A program made the position numbers and the translations under genes. The notes under the pieces were generated by a model. The model was not told the origin of the DNA and made no database searches. It saw only the letters and a list, made by a program, of their open reading frames with translations. A stretch of DNA of 5,118 nt. Origin: an uncultured Bacteroidales bacterium (GTDB lineage Bacteria; Bacteroidota; Bacteroidia; Bacteroidales; UBA932). Location: contig CALCHD010000081.1 in the NCBI GenBank assembly GCA_937901105.1, forward strand, positions 1 through 5,118, written 5' to 3'. Shown here in pieces: positions 1-4,763 of the stretch (position 1 is the stretch's first letter; every line of letters begins with the position of its first letter).

Positions 1-16
1 AGGTGGCACTGGAAAA

Positions 17-154
17 CATCCTGGTTTTGGGGGTAAAATATGGAGAAACTGCCTCCGCGGAAGAAGAATGTCCCGGAAACCGGCACAAAACCGGGAGAAA
101 CTGCAGCAGCGGTGCGGAAACATCCTGGTTTTTGGGGTAATTTCGGGAGAAAAT
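17..154 (+). repeat. Degenerate direct repeats in the left intergenic region
   Basis: Positions 17-50 and 121-154 are imperfect direct copies, 28 of 34 bases identical without gaps, about 104 bp apart. Both begin CATCCTGGTTTT and carry GGAGAAA near the end. A shorter box, GGAGAAACTGC, occurs at 42-52 and 94-104, with a decayed form at 146-152. Between them lie three closely spaced CCGG tetramers (73-76, 80-83, 91-94). When translated, the two long copies give similar peptides (KHPGF followed by G and basic residues), but in different frames. This points to an old repeat that has suffered indels, or to a non-coding repeat. No recognised insertion sequence is visible. Confidence 0.75.
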
Positions 155-168
155 CATCCTCACTTTAA
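40..168 (+). other. Doubtful 42-codon reading frame inside the repeats
   Basis: A frame opens at ATG 40 and stops at TAA 166-168, about 40 bp before the presumed promoter of the first gene. It contains the peptide TKPGETAA near its middle and ends in KHPGFWGNF plus a basic, serine-rich tail. The same peptide theme, TKSGETAA, appears in the minus-strand frame at the right end of the window. I do not recognise a family. The frame is closed upstream by TAA at 34-36, so it is not simply the end of a longer gene unless there was a frameshift. It is composed almost wholly of repeat sequence, so I regard it as probably non-coding or as the remnant of a repeat-encoded tail. A longer frame overlapping it and running into the kinase gene looks like a shadow. 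Confidence 0.2.
82..108 (+). repeat. Flanking repeat module, left copy (direct)
   Basis: This 27-base stretch matches the reverse complement of 4808-4834 at 23 positions, including an uninterrupted CGGGAGAAACTGC and a CACAAAA block. In both places an open frame reads it in the same phase, as T-K-(P or S)-G-E-T-A-A. The two copies lie in opposite orientation on either side of the five-gene block. It is a dispersed repeat of unknown nature. Confidence 0.7.
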
Positions 169-208
169 AATACTTGCTACAAAGTGCAAAGAGTGTCATA
201 TTTTTTTG

Positions 209-216
209 TATTTTTG
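209..216 (+). promoter_or_regulatory. Probable Bacteroidota -7 promoter element of the kinase gene
   Basis: TATTTTTG matches the Bacteroidota primary-sigma -7 consensus TAnnTTTG exactly and ends 29 bp before the kinase ATG, giving a short predicted leader of about 20-25 nt. No TTTG-type -33 element stands at the expected 19-21 bp upstream, so the call rests on the -7 element and on position. The area is T-rich, so a chance match is possible. Confidence 0.5.
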
Positions 217-245
217 CATGATTTTAACCAAAATACGCTTAAATT

Positions 246-1085
246 ATGTTACTTATTGCCGATTGCGGTTCTACAAAAGTTGATTGGCGTGCTATCGCAG
301 CTGATGGTACTGTCAAATCAGTAAATACCGAGGGTATCAACCCTGTATTCCTTTCTTCAGAGGATATTTCAAAAATTCTTGAGGAGAAAGTTGTTCCTGC
401 TATTGGAACTGACGTTAAAGAGATTTATTTCTACGGTGCTGGTATCCTAGCTCCAGAGCTTGCAAAGGTATTAAGTGATGCTTTTGACAAAGTGTTCCCT
501 GGCAACAAGTCTTTTGTTGCTTCAGATCTTCTTGCAGCTGCAAGAGCTCTTTGCGGTCACAGCGCAGGTATTGCTTGTATCATGGGTACTGGTGCAAACA
601 CATGCTTCTACGATGGTGAGGAGATTGTAAACAACGTAAGAGCCGGCGGATTCATCCTTGGTGATGAGGCTTCAGGTGGAGTTCTTGGCAAGAAACTTAT
701 GGCTGATTTCATCAAAGGCCTTCTTCCAAAAGAGATTGAGGAGGAGTTCGTAAAGAGATATGACCTTGACTACATGAAAATTGTACAGAAGGTTTACCGT
801 GAGCCGCTTCCAAGCAAATGGCTGGCTTCATTCTCTCCATTCATCTCTGAGTTCAGGGACAACCCTCACATCAACAACCTTATCAGAACCAGCTTTGACG
901 AGTTCTTCAAACGTAACATCGTACACTACGATTACAAGAACTACCCTGTAAACCTTGTTGGTTCAATTGCCCACTACTATGAGGATATCCTTAAGGATGT
1001 GGCTGCACAGAACGGTGCAACTATTGGCAAAATCATCAAGTCACCTATCGACGGCCTTGTTGAGTACCACACCAACGCAATATAA
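246..1085 (+). CDS. murK: BadF/BadG-type sugar kinase, probable MurNAc/GlcNAc kinase (MurK-like)
   Basis: A 279-residue cytoplasmic kinase of the ASKHA fold (BadF/BadG/BcrA/BcrD ATPase family, which includes N-acetylglucosamine kinases). Visible motifs in order: the N-terminal phosphate loop DCGSTK (6-11), GINP (30-33), GAG (64-66), SDLLAAARAL (93-102) carrying the conserved Asp of the sugar site, the second phosphate loop IMGTGANT (112-119), GGFILGDEASGG (134-145), and near the C-terminus VGSIA (238-242) and SPIDGLVEYH (266-275). The length is normal for the family and both lobes are complete. The start is secure because the first phosphate loop begins six residues in. It lies 129 bp upstream of murQ, so the likely reaction is ATP-dependent 6-phosphorylation of MurNAc, perhaps also GlcNAc. 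That specificity is inferred from the neighbour and from the Tannerella forsythia MurK precedent. A pure GlcNAc kinase is the main alternative, and the symbol is provisional. Codon use is strongly biased (CTT for Leu, GAG for Glu), as in murQ. Confidence 0.85.
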   Translation: MLLIADCGSTKVDWRAIAADGTVKSVNTEGINPVFLSSEDISKILEEKVVPAIGTDVKEIYFYGAGILAPELAKVLSDAFDKVFPGNKSFVASDLLAAARALCGHSAGIACIMGTGANTCFYDGEEIVNNVRAGGFILGDEASGGVLGKKLMADFIKGLLPKEIEEEFVKRYDLDYMKIVQKVYREPLPSKWLASFSPFISEFRDNPHINNLIRTSFDEFFKRNIVHYDYKNYPVNLVGSIAHYYEDILKDVAAQNGATIGKIIKSPIDGLVEYHTNAI

Positions 1086-1096
1086 TTGAAATATTC

Positions 1097-1180
1097 TTCC
1101 CGACAGCATATTTTGCTGTACGGCAACAATTCTTCCGCGAGGAAGGAAATTGCCGGATGGAAATGAAAATCTGTCGGGAA
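1097..1180 (+). promoter_or_regulatory. Branched RNA structure with GNRA tetraloop in the murQ leader
   Basis: The kinase-murQ spacer folds into nested helices on paper. A perfect 10-bp outer stem pairs TTCCCGACAG (1097-1106) with CTGTCGGGAA (1171-1180). Inside it, CGGCAA (1121-1126) pairs with TTGCCG (1150-1155). That stem is capped by a 7-bp helix (1130-1136 with 1141-1147, one G-U pair) closed by GCGA, a GNRA tetraloop. A competing hairpin, ACAGCA (1103-1108) with TGCTGT (1114-1119), would use four bases of the outer stem, so two states are possible. No T-run follows, so it is not a simple terminator. It ends 34 bp before the murQ ATG. It could be a cis-acting leader, an mRNA-stabilising or processing element, or a small dispersed palindromic repeat. 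I match it to no known riboswitch class. Confidence 0.6.
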
Positions 1181-1214
1181 TAAGATACTGACAATATAAA
1201 TAACACATATTATC

Positions 1215-2030
1215 ATGACAAAAGTTACAGAGCAATCTTCAAATTACGCTAATTTGGATCAGATGACAACTGCAGAGTTGTTGCAGAACATGAACAAAGA
1301 GGACAAGACAGTTCCTGTTGCAGTTGAGAAATGTATTCCAGAAATTGAGAAACTTGTAGACGGTATCGTTGAGAGAATGAAGAAAGGTGGCAGACTGTTC
1401 TACCTTGGTGCAGGTACCAGCGGAAGACTTGGTATCCTTGACGCTTCTGAGATCCCTCCTACATACGGTGCTCCATTTGATCTTATCATCGGTCTTATCG
1501 CAGGTGGTGACACAGCTATCCGTAAAGCTGTTGAGAATGCCGAGGATGACTGGGATGGCGGTTGGAGAGACATGCAGCCTTACAATGTTAACGAGAACGA
1601 CGTAGTTGTAGGTATCGCTGCCAGCGGTAGTACTCCTTACGTTATTGGTGCTGTTAAAGAGGCTAGAAAACGTGGTATCCTTACCGGCTGTATCACTTGT
1701 AACCCAGGTGCTGCTGTAGCTGCAGAGGTAGACGTTCCAATCGTAGCAGTTGTAGGTCCAGAGTTTGTAACTGGTTCAACCAGAATGAAATCAGGTACTG
1801 CACAGAAACTTATCCTTAACATGATCTCTACTTCAACTATGATTAAGATGGGTCACGTTAAAGGCAACAAGATGGTTGACATGCAGCTTTCAAACGCTAA
1901 ACTTGTAGACCGCGGTACCAGAATGATTATGGGTGAGACTGACATTACAGATTACGAGTACGCAAAATCATTGCTTCTAGAGCACGGTTCTGTAAGAAAT
2001 GCAGTTGACTTCTATAACAAACAGAAATAA
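1215..2030 (+). CDS. murQ: N-acetylmuramic acid 6-phosphate etherase MurQ
   Basis: A cytoplasmic lyase-type etherase that cleaves the D-lactyl ether of MurNAc-6-P to give GlcNAc-6-P and D-lactate, the committed step in recycling or salvage of peptidoglycan sugar. It is a SIS-domain protein of 271 residues. The N-terminal part carries the family-typical NKEDKTVPVAVEK (27-39). The phosphosugar loop GAGTSGRLGILDASE (65-79) ends in Glu79, matching the catalytic Glu83 of E. coli MurQ. Glu110 in AEDD matches Glu114. Further conserved blocks are GIAASGSTPYVIGA (133-146), CNPG (162-165) and GPEFVTGSTRMKSGTAQKL (181-199). It is about 25 residues shorter than the E. coli enzyme at the C-terminus, while the SIS core is intact. 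The start agrees with the usual N-terminal length. It follows the kinase and probably acts on its product. A hairpin just downstream probably ends the kinase-murQ transcript. Confidence 0.96.
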   Translation: MTKVTEQSSNYANLDQMTTAELLQNMNKEDKTVPVAVEKCIPEIEKLVDGIVERMKKGGRLFYLGAGTSGRLGILDASEIPPTYGAPFDLIIGLIAGGDTAIRKAVENAEDDWDGGWRDMQPYNVNENDVVVGIAASGSTPYVIGAVKEARKRGILTGCITCNPGAAVAAEVDVPIVAVVGPEFVTGSTRMKSGTAQKLILNMISTSTMIKMGHVKGNKMVDMQLSNAKLVDRGTRMIMGETDITDYEYAKSLLLEHGSVRNAVDFYNKQK

Positions 2031-2040
2031 TTGATACTTA

Positions 2041-2096
2041 AAAGAACTCATTAAGGAGATTCTGTTCAATGGATTCTCCTTTTTGAGTTTTCTTTA
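2041..2096 (+). terminator. Long hairpin between murQ and recR, probable terminator
   Basis: AAGGAGA (2053-2059) pairs with TCTCCTT (2075-2081), and after a small internal loop AACTCA (2045-2050) pairs with TGAGTT (2084-2089). The 3' arm is very T-rich and is followed by TTTCTTT, so it can act as an intrinsic terminator for murQ starting 10 bp after its stop. The complementary strand is also T-rich on its exit side, so it could work both ways. It is not a perfect textbook form, because the U-rich stretch lies partly inside the outer stem. Partial read-through into recR is therefore possible. Confidence 0.65.
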
Positions 2097-2108
2097 TAAA
2101 AACATACA

Positions 2109-2723
2109 ATGTTCAAGCAGAAATATTCATCACATCTGTTGGAGAAGGCAGTTGACGAGTTCGCATCGCTTCCAGGCATTGGAAGGAAGAGCGCCTTGAG
2201 GCTTGCGCTGCATCTTCTGAAGCAGCCGGTTGAGAATATTGAGCGTTTTGGAACATCCTTCATAGCGCTGCGTAAAGGTGTGAAATATTGCAACACCTGC
2301 AATATGATTACTGATGACAATTTATGTGCAGTATGTTCAGATACCCGCAGGGACAAATCCGTAATCTGTGTGGTTGAGAGCATAAGGGATGTGTTGAGCA
2401 TTGAGAATACAGAGCAGTATAACGGACTTTATCATGTCCTGGGCGGAATAATTTCCCCAATGGACGGCATTGGACCTGCAGATTTGCCTATCGGGAAGCT
2501 GATAGAGAGAGTTCAGGAGGGGGATGTGAAGGAGGTTATCCTTGCTTTGAGTACAAGTATGGAGGGTGAAACAACTTCATTCTTCCTGTACAGAAAATTA
2601 AGTGCATTGAATATTAAAATCAGTACTATAGCACGCGGTGTCGGGTTTGGTGATGATCTTGAGTATACCGATGAGCTTACTCTCGGCAAGTCTATCCAGA
2701 ACAGGCACCTTTTTAAAATTTAA
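2109..2723 (+). CDS. recR: Recombination mediator protein RecR
   Basis: A DNA-binding ring protein that works with RecO (and RecF) to load RecA on SSB-coated gaps during recombinational repair. Its 204 residues match the usual family length. The N-terminal helix-hairpin-helix is seen as LPGIGRKSALRLALHLL (21-37). The zinc finger has Cys61, Cys64, Cys73 and Cys76 in CxxC pairs. The Toprim domain (about 84-180) begins VICVVES with Glu90. The C-terminal signature GVGFGDDLEYTDELTLGKSI (177-196) is the Bacteroidota flavour of the RecR G-x-LEY-x-DE-x-TL block. The ATG at 2109 gives the standard N-terminus. No promoter motif was recognised in the 78-bp spacer. The symporter gene starts 9 bp after the recR stop, so they are likely co-transcribed. 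Codon use is less biased than in its neighbours (more TTG, CTG and AGG), as expected of a weakly expressed repair gene. Confidence 0.97.
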   Translation: MFKQKYSSHLLEKAVDEFASLPGIGRKSALRLALHLLKQPVENIERFGTSFIALRKGVKYCNTCNMITDDNLCAVCSDTRRDKSVICVVESIRDVLSIENTEQYNGLYHVLGGIISPMDGIGPADLPIGKLIERVQEGDVKEVILALSTSMEGETTSFFLYRKLSALNIKISTIARGVGFGDDLEYTDELTLGKSIQNRHLFKI

Positions 2724-2732
2724 TCAACTTTT

Positions 2733-4178
2733 ATGAATTCAACTATTCTACTAATCACTTTTGTACTGTATACCTTGCTCCTATTTGGTATTGCTTGGTT
2801 GACCAGCCGCAATGCAGACAGCAAGACTTACTTTACAGGTAACAAAAGCTCAAACTGGTTCCTAGTTGCTTTTGGTATGATTGGTTCATCTATGAGTGGT
2901 GTATCTTTCATGTCATTGCCAGGTAACGTAATCAACGAGAACTTCTATTATATGCCAATGGTATTTGGTATGTTCTTCGGTTACTTGATTATTGCTTTCC
3001 TTCTTTTGCCTTTGTACTTTAAATTGAATCTTACTTCAATTTATACTTACCTTGAGCAGCGTTTTGGAACTCACAGCTACAAGACAGGAGCATCTTTCTT
3101 TATCATTTCAAGACTATTGGGTGCTACAGTAAGAACTTTCCTTGTAATATTTGTGCTTTACAACTTTGTTCTTGAGCCACTTGGCGTTCCATTCGTTGTT
3201 GCTGCAATCGTATTTGTAGGTTTGGCTATCCTTTACACAATGAAGGGTGGTGTTAAGACTATCATTTACACAGATACAATGCAGACTACTTTCATGATTC
3301 TTGCAATCGTGTTCTCTGTAGGCGTTATCTGCAAACAGCTTGATTGGAATGTTATGGATATGCTTAAGAACGTTCACGAGAGCCACTTCTCAAACATGTT
3401 CAACCATGATTCAGCAGCTGCAACAAACTGGATTAAGAGATTCCTTAGCGGTGTCCTAATCCCGATAGCAATGACTGGTCTAGATCAGGCTATGATGCAG
3501 AAGAGCTTGAGCTGTAAGAACATTAAAGAGGCTCAGAAGAACGTTATGACTTCAATCCTTATGATGATTCCTATCAATTTGTTGTTCGTAACCCTAGGTG
3601 CAGTTCTTGCAATCTTTATGCAGAGTCACCCTGAGCTTATTGAGGCAGTAACTACTGCAGCAGGTAAACTTGAGGCTGACAAGATCTTCCCTACAGTTGC
3701 CCTTACACTTGGCCCAGTTGTAGGTGTGATTTTCTTCGTAGGCCTTATTTCTGCAGCTTACCCTACTTGTGCAAATGCCCTTACTTCACTTACAACTTCA
3801 ACTTGTATTGACCTTGTAGGCATTGAGAAACATGGTTGGGATGATGATAAGAAGAAAAAGGTAAGAATGAACGTTACTTACGTTATGGCAGCTTTGTTCG
3901 TATTGATGATCTGTGTATTCAACATCCTTAAGAACGACGCTGTGATCAACATGGTATACCAGATTGCATCATATACTTATGGTCCGCTTCTTGGCCTGTT
4001 CATGTTGGGTATCCTTACCAAGGTTAAGATTCAGGATAAAGTTGTACCTTATGTTTGTGTTATTGCACCAGTTATCTGTTTCTTCATTGAGAACTACGTA
4101 TTCAGCTTTGGTTTCTCATTGATCGCAGTTTGTGCAGGTATCACAATGGGTGGTCTTTTGATCTTTAGAAAGAAATAA
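2733..4178 (+). CDS. Sodium:solute symporter (SSS/SGLT family), candidate MurNAc transporter
   Basis: An inner-membrane Na+-coupled transporter of 481 residues with about 13 predicted helices (roughly 4-23, 42-61, 72-96, 119-145, 152-170, 183-201, 235-253, 270-297, 318-345, 382-399, 408-427, 436-455, 458-478). SSS hallmarks are GNKSSNWFLVAFGMIGSSMS (36-55) leading into the first core helix of the LeuT-like fold, KGGVKTIIYTDTMQ (171-184), GLDQAMMQKSLSCKNIKEAQ (249-268) and the core-helix-8 segment AAYPTCANALTSLTTS (341-356). Where relatives commonly read YSSADSAL, this protein has YPTCANAL, placing Pro344 and Thr345 at the usual Ser pair of the Na2 sodium site. The substrate cannot be read from sequence. 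Proximity to a MurK-like kinase and murQ suggests MurNAc or a related amino sugar, parallel to the murT-murK-murQ set of Tannerella forsythia. Sialic acid or another sugar remains possible. It is 9 bp after recR and 3 bp before mntP. Confidence 0.9.
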   Translation: MNSTILLITFVLYTLLLFGIAWLTSRNADSKTYFTGNKSSNWFLVAFGMIGSSMSGVSFMSLPGNVINENFYYMPMVFGMFFGYLIIAFLLLPLYFKLNLTSIYTYLEQRFGTHSYKTGASFFIISRLLGATVRTFLVIFVLYNFVLEPLGVPFVVAAIVFVGLAILYTMKGGVKTIIYTDTMQTTFMILAIVFSVGVICKQLDWNVMDMLKNVHESHFSNMFNHDSAAATNWIKRFLSGVLIPIAMTGLDQAMMQKSLSCKNIKEAQKNVMTSILMMIPINLLFVTLGAVLAIFMQSHPELIEAVTTAAGKLEADKIFPTVALTLGPVVGVIFFVGLISAAYPTCANALTSLTTSTCIDLVGIEKHGWDDDKKKKVRMNVTYVMAALFVLMICVFNILKNDAVINMVYQIASYTYGPLLGLFMLGILTKVKIQDKVVPYVCVIAPVICFFIENYVFSFGFSLIAVCAGITMGGLLIFRKK

Positions 4179-4181
4179 GGA

Positions 4182-4763
4182 ATGACAAACTTTGAGCTTC
4201 TGATTCTTGCCATAAGCCTTACATTTGATACTTTTGCAGTATCAGTTGGTGGCGGAATCTCAATGCCAAATATGAAACTCTCAAGGAAGGCTATGGTTAT
4301 AGCCTTCTTTGGTGTTTTCCAGGCAGCATACCTTTTTGCCGGCTGGTTTGCAGGTGACAAGGCCGCGTCTTTTATTGTTGAGTGGGACCATTGGGTTGCA
4401 TTTGTTATCCTGACATATTTGGGTGGAAAGATGTTCCTGGGAGCCATTAAGGGGGATGATTCTGAAGAGGAAACTTCAAAAAGGGATTTTCTCTGCTTAA
4501 AGAGGCTTGCAGTACTGGCTACAGCTACCAGCATTGATGCAATTGCAGTAGGTGCTTCACTTGCAATGCTTGACATCAGTCCGCTACAGATTGGCTACGC
4601 CACTTTCTTTACCTTTATTGCTACTGCTGTTGCATCTTACATCGGTTTGCAAGGCGGCAGCAAACTGGGCCACAAGGCCGGCAAGAAAGCCGAAATCTGG
4701 GGAGGCGTAATCCTCATTGTCATAGGCATGAAGATCCTCATAGAACACGTCATTACATTCTAA
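4182..4763 (+). CDS. mntP: Manganese efflux pump MntP
   Basis: A small inner-membrane exporter of Mn2+ (formerly YebN/DUF204) that protects against manganese excess. Its 193 residues are of normal family length and form six helices in two inverted halves (about 5-25, 36-57, 69-90, 106-130, 134-156, 171-190). The membrane-embedded acidic motifs are present in both halves: SLTFDTFAVSVGGG (12-25) with Asp16, and ATATSIDAIAVGASLAML (113-130) with Asp119. WDHWVAFVILTYLGGKM (68-84) corresponds to the WxHWxAFxxLxxLGG block of the family. The central charged loop (91-101) is cytoplasmic or periplasmic linker sequence. It starts 3 bp after the symporter stop with AAGGA directly against the ATG, too close to be a normal ribosome site, so translational coupling is likely. 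No manganese (yybP-ykoY) riboswitch is seen before it. Any Mn control would have to act on the whole transcript. Confidence 0.95.
   Translation: MTNFELLILAISLTFDTFAVSVGGGISMPNMKLSRKAMVIAFFGVFQAAYLFAGWFAGDKAASFIVEWDHWVAFVILTYLGGKMFLGAIKGDDSEEETSKRDFLCLKRLAVLATATSIDAIAVGASLAMLDISPLQIGYATFFTFIATAVASYIGLQGGSKLGHKAGKKAEIWGGVILIVIGMKILIEHVITF

Noticed and set aside
68..283. 71-codon plus frame overlapping the start of the kinase gene
   Set aside because: It runs through the repeats and promoter, overlaps the well-supported kinase start by 38 bp and shows no family features.
1097..1180. Reading the spacer structure as a rho-independent terminator or a known riboswitch
   Set aside because: No T-run follows the outer stem, and the layout matches no riboswitch class I can name. 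It is kept as an unassigned structured element.
977..1235. Two minus-strand frames over the kinase end, spacer and murQ start
   Set aside because: They lie opposite well-supported genes and through the hairpin-rich spacer, with no recognisable protein features.
4094..4576. 160-codon minus frame opposite the symporter-mntP junction
   Set aside because: It is antisense to two clear membrane-protein genes. Ser/Ala/Ile-rich content is typical of a shadow of helical sequence.
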